Below, piece after piece: positions 1 to 9,442 of a stretch of DNA of 64,000 nucleotides. Under the pieces are notes generated by a model that saw nothing but the letters and a program-made list of their open reading frames with translations, made no database searches and was not told where the DNA came from. Positions within the stretch are counted from its first letter, which is position 1. Each line of letters opens with the position of its first letter. The DNA comes from Ovis canadensis (lineage: Eukaryota > Chordata > Mammalia > Artiodactyla > Bovidae), in assembly GCF_042477335.2 (NCBI RefSeq), contig NC_091255.1, positions 34,884,501 through 34,948,500 of the forward strand. The letters run 5' to 3'. The translations under genes and the position numbers were made by a program.

Positions 1-1
1 C

Positions 2-130
2 CAGGTCCCAGGCCTTGCGTGTGGACCTGCATGGGAAGAGCGAAGGGAGAAGGCAGCTCTGGGAGCAGCCCAGGAGAAACCAAGCTTCCAGCTGCAGCCT
101 GTGGAGCCCTGGCCCTTCCCAGAGTGTTGA
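2..130 (+). pseudogene. ZNF232: ZNF232-like exon fragment after the SCAN domain
   Basis: Reading from base 2, this stretch translates into a linker that closely resembles the region after the SCAN domain of human ZNF232 (ZSCAN11): it begins QVPG and contains LGAAQE and QLQP followed by PFP, in the same order and spacing as I remember the human protein. The SCAN domain itself would lie left of the window. The frame meets a TGA at 128-130, immediately before a candidate splice donor (GTAGCA at 131). The human exon continues a codon or two further, so this TGA is probably a premature stop, although a shifted donor cannot be excluded. Gene identity is supported by the matching terminal exon at 3259-4009 and by ZFP3 and KIF1C following in the expected order. 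Confidence 0.65.
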
Positions 131-318
131 GTAGCAGGATTCTGTGGGGAGGGAGGGAAGGAGGAGGGAGTATAAAGGTCACAGAGCAGGAGCTCAGAAG
201 CTGTCATCATCCTGGCCTTACTGTTCTTATCACTTAGGTGAGAGATGCATCACCCACAAAATTAGGAATAATGATAACCTACCTTATGTAGTAGCTCTAA
301 GGATTAAATTTTTAGCAT

Positions 319-1539
319 CAGTTCAGTTCAGTCACTCAGTCACGTCCGACTCTTTGCGACCCCATGAATTGCAGCACACCAGGCCTCCCTGTCCATCACC
401 ATCTCCCGGAGTTCACTCAGACTCACGTCCATCGAGTCCGTGATGCCATCCAGCCATCTCATCCTCTGTCGTCCCCTTTTCCTCCTGCCCCCAATCCCTC
501 CCAGCATCAGAGTCTTTTCCAATGAGTCAACTCTTCGCATGAGGTGGCCAAAGTACTGGAGCTTCAGCTTTAGCATCATTCCTTCCAAAGAAATCCCAGG
601 GTTGATCTCCTTCAGAATGGACTGGTTGGATCTCCTTGCAGTCCAAGGGACTCTCAAGAGTCTTCTCCAACACCACAGTTCAAGAGCATCAATTTTTCGG
701 CACTCAGCCTTCTTCACAGTCCAACTCTCACATCCATACATGACCACTGGGAAAACTATAGCCTTGACTAGACGGACCTTAGTCAGCAAAGTAATGTCTG
801 TGCTTTTGAGTATGCTATCTAGGTTGGTCATAACTTTTCTTCCAAGGAGTAAGCGTCTTTTAATTTCATGGCTGCAGTCACCATCTACAGTGATTTTGGA
901 GCCCAAAAAAATAAAGTCTGACACTGTTTCCACTGTTTCCCCATCTATTTCCCATGAAGTGATGGGACCGGATGCCATGATCTTCATTTTCTGAATGTTG
1001 AGCTTTAAGCCAGCTTTTCCACTCTCCTCTTTCACTTTCATCAAGAGGCTTTTTAGTTCCTCTTCACTTTCTGCCATAAGGGTGGGGTCATCTGCATATC
1101 TGAGGTTATTGATATTTCTCCCAGCAATCTTGACTCCAGCTTGTGTTTCTTCCAGTCCAGCGTTTCTCATGATGTACTCTGCATAGAAGTTAAATAAGCA
1201 GGGTGACAATATACATCCTTGACATACTCCTTTTCCTATTTGGAACGAGTCTGTTGTTCCATGTCTAGTTCTAACTGTTGCTTCTTGACCTGCATACAGA
1301 TTTCTCAAGAGGCAGGTCAGGTGGTCTGGTATTCCCATCTCTCTCAGAATTTTCCACAGTTGATTGTGATCCACACAGTCAAAGGCTTTGGCATAGTCAA
1401 TAAAGCAGAAATAGATGTTTTTCTGGAACTCTCTTGCTTTTCCCATGATCCAGCGGATGTTGGCAATTTGATTTCTGGTTCCTCTGCCTTTTCTAAAACC
1501 AGCTTGAACATCAGGAAGTTCACGGTTCACACATTGCTG
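319..1539 (-). mobile_element. 5'-truncated BovB LINE with a 403-codon open reverse transcriptase
   Basis: A BovB (RTE clade) retrotransposon lies on the minus strand and has lost its 5' endonuclease half. An unbroken frame of 403 codons (1551 down to 340) covers the reverse transcriptase and thumb/C-terminal region. Visible motifs are FIDYAKAFD (motif A), a QGC...SP block (motif B) and the catalytic YADD in LRYADD (motif C), then the typical C-terminal [10 protein letters not shown] segment. The element is bounded by an apparent 12-bp target-site duplication at 307-318 and 1540-1551 (11 of 12 identical, core TAGCAT), so the truncated copy integrated by itself. Lack of stops over 1.2 kb suggests a fairly recent insertion; without endonuclease and promoter it should not be autonomous. 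It sits inside the remaining intron of the ZNF232-like gene. Confidence 0.93.
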
Positions 1540-1597
1540 AATTTCTAGCATATCTGGCTATAAAACCTCACCAGCATCTCTTGGTTTAGCGAGCCCT

Positions 1598-1815
1598 CAG
1601 TGTGTGCATGCTCAGTCATGCCCGACTCTTTGTGACCCTATGGACTGCAGCCCACCAGGCTCCTCTGTCCATGGGATTTTCCAAGCAAGAATACTGGAGT
1701 GGGTTGCCATCTCCTTTTCTAGAGGTCTTCCCAACCCAAGGATCAAACCTGCATCTCCCATGTCTCCAGCACTGCAGGTGGATTCTTTACCACTGAGCCA
1801 CTGGGGAAACCCCGA
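1598..1815 (-). mobile_element. Bov-tA SINE
   Basis: tRNA-derived ruminant SINE in reverse orientation: the BovB-derived tail comes first and the tRNA-like head ends in a reversed form of CTGGTGGCTCAG. GAGCCCT at 1591-1597 and 1816-1822 is a likely short target-site duplication. Confidence 0.88.
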
Positions 1816-1822
1816 GAGCCCT

Positions 1823-3258
1823 GAAGCAGGACCAGAAAATACTTCATTCACTTTTGGCCTCACAATTTTCACTGCCCTGAGCTACAGGCCAGCTTGGAAA
1901 TCTTTTCTCTTTGAACTTTTTCATGACTTCCAAAACACACTTTGTAATCTGTAAGGCATTCCATGTGAGACACAGTCTGTCATTACCTTTCTCTACCACC
2001 TACTCCCCATCTAAAAGCCGCATGTGAAATTCTCTTTTGTCTACACTTCTGCCCTTCAGATTTACCACAACAACTTCCTCCTCAGCTTTCATCCATCCCC
2101 ATAAAGATCCTCTCCTCTCAGTCTATAGCCATAGACCCTAGACTGAGAGCCTCAGGACCATGCACTGTCCTTGCAGAGCACTGTATAACCTCATAAATCA
2201 TTGGAACATGACATGAATATGTTGCTAATTAAGAAAATTCTATTTAACACTTGGTTTTACACCATAACTCCACCACCACAAGAGAGAAGCACCTGAAAAT
2301 TCAAATTCTTATTAGCAACAAAACAGGAAAAACAAAAAACAGAGATTAATCTTAGTGTCTATTCCAAAAGTATGTTTTTACTTCCCACCACTTCCTTTCC
2401 TTTCTTGCAGAGTTTTCCTTGTTTCCTTTACCTCTGTTTCATATGTCTCTCTTCAGAGCTAACTATTGTTTGATTTTTTTTCCCTAGTAAGCATGTTTCA
2501 TATTTCTTTAACCACAAGCATTTAACCTGGAAAAAAATATGTATTTTTAAAGTTTGGCATTACCTTATAGCCATTGCTGTTTGTCCTTTCTAGATTATAG
2601 AAAGCATTACGGACAATTAAAACCACAGTGTTACAGACCTTTTAAAGATGAAAAGGCAAAGCATTTGTCTCTTCTTTTTTTAAAGAGCAGGTCAAAGGGA
2701 AAGGCCAAGAGCATCAAGCAGGCAGTCATCCCTTCAGTAAAGAGCCAGCTGGTTGGGGACCCTTTTCTGTGACTACAGATTGGAGGAGCAAGGGTTGACT
2801 GGAAAGAGATGAAGATCACAAAGTCAGAGGGGCAGGGTCTTTGTGCCTTTAGGAACATCCTTTTCCATCACCTTGTGATTCTCATTTTTCCTTTTCTATA
2901 CAACATCAGTTAACCACTCCCCAGTTTCTTGAAAATATTAACTTTTCTCATATTTTTAAAGAGCAACTAAATCCTAAAAAAAGGATCCTGCCTTAAAATT
3001 TATTTTATTTTTCAAATAACACTTTTGCAGTGCTCCATAAATTTAAAAATTAGGGGGAAAAAACAGATAAGGAGGAGGGATGAGGAAAAAAGGAGAAGCT
3101 TCCCGTACACAGTCCCATTACCAAAACCAAGAGATGACCCCATATTTAAGTGACTGTCCTTCTGAATTCTGTCACGTGTATACTGAATATTTTTCAAGCT
3201 TTTATTTTCATGCCAGAAATCCTAATCTGAGTGTCATTTCTCTGTACACTCAAAACAG
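1823..3258. other. Intron of the ZNF232-like gene
   Basis: AT-rich sequence with no recognisable repeat or coding match. It ends in a plausible splice acceptor (pyrimidine-rich stretch then AAAACAG at 3252-3258) directly before codons matching the ZNF232 terminal exon. Short ORFs here (for example 2554-2772) show no domain. Confidence 0.55.
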
Positions 3259-4009
3259 GTATATCTGCAGTTTCCATCAAACGTTGCAGAAGATGATGCA
3301 GAGACCAAGGACAAAGGGTAGTTGCCACAACCACCCATTACTGAAGTGGAATCACAGGTGCTCAGAGAAAACCACCAGCACCGCTACCTTTGAAGCTACC
3401 TCTGAAGGTGAGGGTCCTTTAGAGCAGCAGCAGAGAAATCTTAAAAGGGAGAGACTGAGGGAGTCCCCCACTCAGGGGAAAAGCTTCAAACAGATGACTG
3501 TAACCCATAAGACAACTCCCACAGGGAAGAAAGACCATAAATGCAGTGAATGTGGTAAAGCCTTCATTTATAACTCACACCTTATCATCCACCAGAGAAT
3601 TCATTCTGGAGAGAAAATCTATAAGTACAGTGACTGTGGGAAAATGTTCAACCAGAGTTCAAACCTCATTCAGCATCAAAGAATTCATACAGGAGAGAAA
3701 CCCTACAAGTGCTATGCCTGTGCGAAGTCCTTCAGGCGGAGTGCTCATCTTGTTCAGCATCAGAGGATTCATTCAGGGGAGAAGCCCTACAAGTGTAATG
3801 AATGTGGGAAAGCCTTCAGCCAAAGCTCCTATCTAAGTCAGTGTCTGAGAATCCACAGCGGAGAGAAACCTTTCATCTGTAAAGAATGTGGGAAAGCCTA
3901 CAGATGGAGTTCCAAGCTTATCAGACACCAAAGAGTTCATGCCAGAGAAGAGCCTTCCCTGTGGACTGAGGGTGAGAAAGTCTTCAGGCAGAGTTGTACT
4001 TTTGTCTAA
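3259..4009 (+). pseudogene. ZNF232: ZNF232-like terminal exon, disrupted
   Basis: Terminal zinc-finger exon of a SCAN/C2H2 transcription factor. It opens with V-Y-L-Q-F, matching human ZNF232 at the same point, and runs in frame through KDKG to a TAG at 3319-3321 where the human protein has Ser. [13 protein letters not shown] follows in that frame, then the frame shifts by a net two-base loss near 3359-3364 into the finger frame (SEK..., TFEATSEG). Five C2H2 units follow: finger 1 (CSECGKAF) intact; finger 2 has Tyr for its first Cys (YKYSDCGK); finger 3 intact; finger 4 has Cys for its first zinc-binding His (QCLRIH); finger 5 intact. The tail continues 15-20 residues past where the human protein ends, into a decayed sixth unit. 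A stop, a frameshift and two lost zinc ligands point to a pseudogene; use of a downstream ATG to make a short finger protein remains possible. It converges tail to tail with ZFP3. Confidence 0.82.
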
Positions 4010-4920
4010 TCAGTTTTAGGACTAGATTCCATAAAAGTTATAAGCTCTTTAAGATTTTTCCTGTGTCTTTCTTGATTTAGGAAAAACTGTATCTAGTCCT
4101 ACTACCTGCAGGTCATCACTTCATACCCTCTATTTGAGATGACTACAACTAGCATACCTTTGGCTTTGAGTAACAGCCAACATGCCAGCTTCATCAGAGT
4201 TATGGGTCTGGCACAGAGCTGCTGTGCAGGTAATGGCCATCCTATATTAGTATTCTTATGAATGGGTCTTTGGTCCTGGCCCTTCCTCAGCCCCACAGTA
4301 ATCTGCCTGTTGGGACAGGGTCCCATCTACAACTGTCCAAGCATGAAACAGAAACCACACTTGTTATCTGAGCAGGGAAAGTTTAATATAAAGAAGTATT
4401 AACTAGTCAAGGGGAATGATCTATTAAAGGAGATAAAGAGATCTTAAGAATATAGGACCAGCAGCATGGGGAACAGCTATTACCTCTAGGGAGAGCCACA
4501 CTCAAATAGCCCAGGACTCTGGACTGGTGTGGCTGCTCTAGTGGTGCATGAGAGCTGGTCTATAGAGGCATGCAACAGCCAGTTTGCACCTTTTCACCAG
4601 CCTGCACTGAAGTTGGTGATGGTGGGAGTTCACTGTGGAAGTCAGAGCTTTAGAAAAAAAAAAAAGTTAAATATTGACCAACATGACACTGGCTTGTAAA
4701 GTTCATCAAGGTGATACAAGCCAGGGCAGGAAGCCACTGGTTGAGGTACCTGCAAACTCACCAGAGGATGGGTGCCACATGGTAAGGACAAGAAGGGAAA
4801 ACTACCAGGACCAGAAGCCCCTCCTCTTTGCTTTGTCCCTCGAGTGCCCTTTAGTGGCAAAGGCCTTCCTGATTCTCTGATACAAGTTTTTATTTCTTTC
4901 TCACATAAATGTCCAGACAT
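4010..4920. other. Downstream flank of the ZNF232-like gene
   Basis: Holds the presumed 3' UTR and flank. I see no canonical AATAAA close to the stop (only ATTAAA near 4424) and no recognised repeat. Confidence 0.4.
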
Positions 4921-4924
4921 GAGC

Positions 4925-5180
4925 TGGTGGTCAGCAAGCAGCCCACAGGCCAAATCCAGCTCGTGACCAGTTTTTTTTATAGCCCACAGGCTAAGAATCA
5001 CTTTTATATTTTTATTTTTTTTTATTTTTTATTTTTTTTTTTAGAGGTTTGCTAGAATCACTTTTATATTTTTAAATGTAAAAAGCAAGGGGGAAAAAAG
5101 AAGTGTGGCTCACAAAGCCTGTAATGTTTACTTCTGGTGCCTTTACAGGAAAAGTTTGCCAAGCCCTGGTCTAAGGGACA
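4925..5180. mobile_element. hAT-type DNA transposon fossil with T-rich insertion
   Basis: The text resembles the mammalian hAT/Charlie family in which CCCACAGGCCAAATC-like sequence is followed by AGGCTAAGAATC, CAAAGCCTGTAATGTTTAC and finally AAAAGTTTGCCAAGCCC. The middle is disrupted by a T/A-rich stretch at 5010-5043, flanked by a repeated AGAATCACTTTTATATTTTT (near 4994 and 5053). Confidence 0.5.
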
Positions 5181-6126
5181 ACTGAGTTTAGTTTCACCAG
5201 ATACTCTAAGGACCCACCTTGCTTCTCCATCCCCTAGACTAGCATGGGTTTGCCTGCATGGTTGATGCTGGATCATTTCTGTACCCACATTCCAGCTCCT
5301 AGGAAGAGTGAAGTAACAGTCTCAAGGACAGGCAGTTTCCTTTTCACCAGGTGTTACAGAAGGTGCCCCAACTGAATCTTGGTGAAGATTCAGTTACACT
5401 GCCACATCCACCTACCGCTGGAAAACACCTCCAGCTAGGTGACAGTCTGACCAATTAAAACGCAAGGGGAAGGACAGAACTAGTTTAGAAAGACAATGAA
5501 CAGTGCTCTACCCCATAGAACATCTCCCCACTTCTGCAACCTGGTGCTGCAGGTTGACTGGGGAAGGAGTGTCCTGGTCCCAGAAATGGCAGAGTAGGAT
5601 CAGGGAAGCAGAGGATGACTCCCACTTGGGAGACAAGGGAGTGGAATGTGGATTACAGTCCTCCTATGACCAAAGTTTCAGCTCGTTCCCACCACAGCCC
5701 AGCTCAGAGAATGCCGATGTACCCAGCAGATCAGGGTTAAAGAAAAGTTTGTGTCCTTTCTTGATGACTTTTTCGGTAATCTTCAGAAGCTGACCCAGAC
5801 CTTTGCTCACTCCAATGTATAACCACATTTCTCAGCAAAAGGCATCAAATGATCAAGTCTGCAGGCCCCCTGCCCTCATCCCTTCCACATCTGTCTTCTT
5901 AGTCCCTCCAGCAGCCTCAGAGGACAGTGCTTTCTTCTTTCTGAAGCCAAACCTGCCTTCTGTACCTTGAGTCTGTCCTTCCCCACTGCCACTAAGTTAA
6001 ATTTTAGTAGTTAGTTATTAGATAATTATCTTAATAGGCCTGGTTGTAAGTCGGAAGGCACCTGGGGGACGGCAAGTGAACATCCGGGAACAGCCTAAGA
6101 AATCCCACCTTGAAATATGAAATATC
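5181..6126. other. Intergenic, no feature recognised
   Basis: Mixed-composition sequence between the ZNF232-like gene and the CpG island. Short ORFs (for example 5503-5793) show no domain and no splice context. Confidence 0.4.
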
Positions 6127-7190
6127 CTCACGAACGACCTGAGAACGACACCGGCCCAGGTCCCGGGTGGTGGGCGCCCCTGGACTCGACTTGGGGGTCA
6201 GCGTAGTACAGCGGCCGACGCTCACTTCGGGCCCTCAGACCTCTCGCCCCACTACTGCTGCTGCTGCTAAGTCGCTTCAGTCGTGTCCAACTCTATGCGA
6301 CCCCATAGACAGCAGCCCACCAGGCTCCCCCTTCCCTGAGATTCTCCAGGCAAGAACAATGGAGTGGGTTGCCATTTCCTTCTCCAATGCATGAAAGTGA
6401 AAAGTGAAAGTGAAGTCGCTCAGTCGTGTCCGACCCTCAGCGACCCCATGGGCTGCAGCCTTCCAGGCTCCTCCGTCCAAGGGATTTTCCAGGCAAGAGG
6501 GCTGGAGTGGGGTGCCATTGCCTTCTCCGCTCGCCCCACTGGTCACCAGCAAAAAGGCAGCTCGGGCCTCGGCCAATCAGCGCGGCGTGCCGCCCGCCCT
6601 GCCCGCCAGGTAGCGCACTGAGGAGAGTCGCCCGCTTTCCGAGTGCCGCCCCAGCTGCAGGGCTCGCGCCCTGACTCGACGCAGCTCGTTCCTCTTGGTC
6701 CCGGAGGCAGTGGCGGCCGAGTGCCTTCGGCGACTTCTTAAAGGTTTGGCGGTGCCGGCAAAGTTGGGTCCACCGATAAAATCACTGCCTGCAAAGCGTG
6801 GTACAAATAAGTAGAACATCAGCGTTCTCGTCGGCGGCACAGCAGGAGAGATGAGAGTCGCTGCCGAGTCCCCGTGAGAAGCCTGGAGCTGAAGACAGGA
6901 ACGTGGCAGGGTCGGCCAGGGGCTGGGGAAGGATGAGCTCGCGTCCTGGCTGGCCTCGTCGGCCGCCCCTCCCCAGCTCTCAGGGAGCCGCTCCCCAGCT
7001 CTCAGGTAGGAGGCGGGCTTCCTACTCCATGGGAGAACCGAAGCATTCTCTCCTACTTCCACTCCGCGGCGCTGTCCGCTGCTGCAGAGTTCAGGTCTCC
7101 ACCAGCCTCGTGGCACGCAGCCCCCGCGCAGCACACAGGTCCAGTCGCGTCGTAGGCGCTCAGCCTGAGCCTGATGAATGTCCAAGGACC
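6127..7190. promoter_or_regulatory. Orphan CpG-island promoter, interrupted by a SINE
   Basis: CpG-rich block, dense in CG dinucleotides on both sides of a SINE at 6254-6529. A CCAAT box at 6573-6577 (GGCCAATCAGCG) lies just to the right of the SINE, and a good plus-strand splice donor (CTCTCAG then GTAGGA, junction after 7005) follows about 430 bp later, so a plus-strand noncoding first exon of about 6.65-7.0 kb is plausible. There is no TATA box. The block lies between the convergent 3' ends of the ZNF232-like gene and ZFP3, so neither explains it. A 22-bp unit containing CCCCAGCTCTCAGG is tandemly repeated at about 6970-7005. The 202-codon minus-strand ORF (7185-6577) looks like a by-product of GC richness. 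Confidence 0.7.
6254..6529 (-). mobile_element. Bov-A2 (dimeric) SINE inside the CpG island
   Basis: Two BovB-tail-derived monomers in reverse orientation (each with a CAGTCGTGTCC block), joined by a GTGAAAGTGAAGTCGC linker and headed by a GCTGCTGCTGCTAAGTCGC stretch. It is flanked by a perfect 11-bp target-site duplication, CTCGCCCCACT, at 6243-6253 and 6530-6540. The perfect duplication implies a recent insertion, only about 33 bp from the CCAAT box. Confidence 0.95.
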
Positions 7191-7639
7191 CACGTTATTG
7201 AAGCTCCGCCCTCAGGTTATCACCAGAATCGCACCCCACTTCCCACTGGATTTTTACTGAGGCTCCAACTCCCATCCATTTTCAGGGGTTCACCCAAAGG
7301 CACAGTCTTGGCATAGCTTCATCTCCAAAGTGGAGGGAATGTGATGAGGGAGAGGTTATTGCGGATCACTTGGTAGTTTGTTATAAGAAAACGTTTGATT
7401 TCAAAACGTGTAAGGGACTACAGGGGTTCAAAGATGGGTTTCAGATGGTCCATGAATTCCCTGAATTTGCATGCACATTTTTCTAGGCGGAATTCTCTGG
7501 AGTTTCAAAGATCCCAAACCCAACAACCCAAGGAAGGTGTCTTAGACCAGGAAACACCAGCCCAGAAATCTCAGTAACATTTAAAAATAAAAAGAACCAT
7601 TCAGATGATGGGGGAGGGGTTGTTTTTATTTTTTCACCC

Positions 7640-7740
7640 GCTCAGCTTGTGGGATCTTAGTTCCCCCACCAGGTATTGAACCGTGCCCTCAGGCAGTGAA
7701 AGCATGGAGTCCTAACCACTGGACTACCACGGAATTCCAA
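7640..7740 (-). mobile_element. CHR-type tRNA-derived SINE
   Basis: Reverse copy of a cetartiodactyl tRNA-derived SINE: GGGATCTTAGTTCCC, a degraded B-box complement and TAACCACTGGAC, ending in GGAATTCC. Confidence 0.8.
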
Positions 7741-7864
7741 TCCAGAATATCTTACATTGTTGTTAATCGTGAAAAACTATATCTATCTATAGACCATAAT
7801 GATACAATGTATGTTGGAATACACATTAGAAAGGCATCAAATCAACAGAATTGTAAAGAAATAC

Positions 7865-7870
7865 TTTATT
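7865..7870 (-). terminator. ZFP3: Candidate ZFP3 polyadenylation signal
   Basis: TTTATT on the plus strand gives AATAAA on the minus strand, within TGTAAATAAAGTATT. It is a plausible distal signal for ZFP3, placing the end of the transcript about 3 kb past the stop. Other A-rich sites in this AT-rich stretch could serve instead. Confidence 0.4.
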
Positions 7871-9184
7871 TACACAAAGTGTTAGAATACCAATAAAACT
7901 GTTTAGTTAGGGAAGGGTGAAAATATACATGGACATAGCTGCAAACATCCTGAAGGGTATTTCTGGGTATTTTAGTAGGTCTTTGAGATTGTGAGGCCTG
8001 GTATTTTTAATGGGTCTAACATTAAGAAAACTTCAGTCTTTTTTTTTTTTCCTTGACAGAATTCTACTTGCACTAGATTATGACTACCAGTCGTAATTAC
8101 ATTATGATCAGATTTGGCTCCCAAGTAAATTGAGGGGGGAGGGGGAAACAAGGAAAAGAGAGGAGTCTTTCTGAGCTAGCTGGATGAGAGGTGGTAAAGA
8201 CAGGAAGTGAGGTTACAGGAAGTGTGTATATAAGAAGCTGGAAATAATTTCATTCACCAGAATTTCTCTTGGGAAAACATTAATATATGTTGGCAGATTC
8301 TTCTTAGAATGAGATAGGAGAACTTCCTCCCTTAACATTAGGATCGAGCGCAACAAAAATTGGTTACAAAACTGCATCTAATGTTCCAACAGTATATTTA
8401 ACTGAAGGGCTTTTTTTTTCTATTTGCTAAGCAGTGGGTTTAAGAAGATAATGGAGCTGGAGGTGGGCGTTGCTCATTATCTGGCAAGAAAAAAGAAGCT
8501 TAAGTGATAAACCTGAGAGGGAAGAACATAGAGAAAAATTTTCAGTGGCAGTTTGTCCAAGGGAACTCTGAGAACAAAATGTCTTAACAGGATATGAACC
8601 TCCTTCTCCACTTTTTACGCACCAAAATCTTCAGTAAAGCCAGTATTACTCATGGGTATGTTTGTATGAAGGGATCCTTTGTGGGGAGCGTAAAGAGGTG
8701 CTGAGTTCTATATTAAGGGCTGGCAAGGGGTGTATGTGCCAATAAAATGTTCAAACACAGGAATCAGAAGTTAAGGGAATGGGTGACATCCAGGTTTCAT
8801 GTGAGAAAGATACGTTTGGGAATAATTCAATTTGAGCTTGAACAATGAAAAAAGGAATGAAAGCACACTGCACTTGTAATCACCCACGGAAAGAGGTAAG
8901 TTAAAGAACTGCTAAAGTCTATTAGAGAAAGAGTTATCTGGAAGGATGTGGAAACTGTAATCAATCATCTTATTTTTACAGCCCTTTTCTCAAGCCAAGG
9001 ACATGAGCCTGGGGGGACACATATTGGGACACAAGAATAAACCCATTTGATGGGTTTGGGCTGTGACCAATTATGTTTCCAAGGACATGATTTAAATCAG
9101 CTATATTCAAATTCATGTAGTAATGGGAAACGTACAAAGGATTTTGAATAAGGCAGTAATGTATCCACCTAACCAGAGTATAGC

Positions 9185-9300
9185 ACAGTGCTTTGGAGCA
9201 CAGCTCAGGGCTAGAGTCTTGGCTCTAGCACTACTAGCTGTGTGAGCATGAGCTTGATCATGTGATCAAGTTACCTGACATCTCCCCTGCCCCTCACCTT
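9185..9300 (+). repeat. MIR-like SINE fragment
   Basis: Contains the MIR core: TAGCACTACTAGCTGTGTGA followed by CAAGTTACCTGACATCTC, about 115 bp and heavily diverged. Confidence 0.55.
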
Positions 9301-9329
9301 TCAAATTGGGCTAGAGTACCCAGATCACT

Positions 9330-9442
9330 AATGGTTATACAACTCTATAAACTAAAGCACATTCAATTGAACACTTAGAACAGGAGAATTTTATGGTATG
9401 TAAATTATACCACAATAAAGCTGTTTGTTTGTCTGTTTTTAA
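9330..9442 (+). repeat. L1 3' tail fragment
   Basis: Matches the common old L1 3' end: TTATGGTATGTAAATTATAC followed by an AATAAAGCTGTT ending and a T/A tail. Confidence 0.5.

Noticed and set aside
3080-3258. In-frame ATG and 60 codons upstream of the ZNF232-like terminal exon
   Set aside because: This lies before the splice acceptor at 3258 and does not match ZNF232; it is open by chance.
6577-7185. 202-codon minus-strand ORF in the CpG island
   Set aside because: No recognisable domain, composition explained by high GC, and no matching splice sites or homologue that I know.
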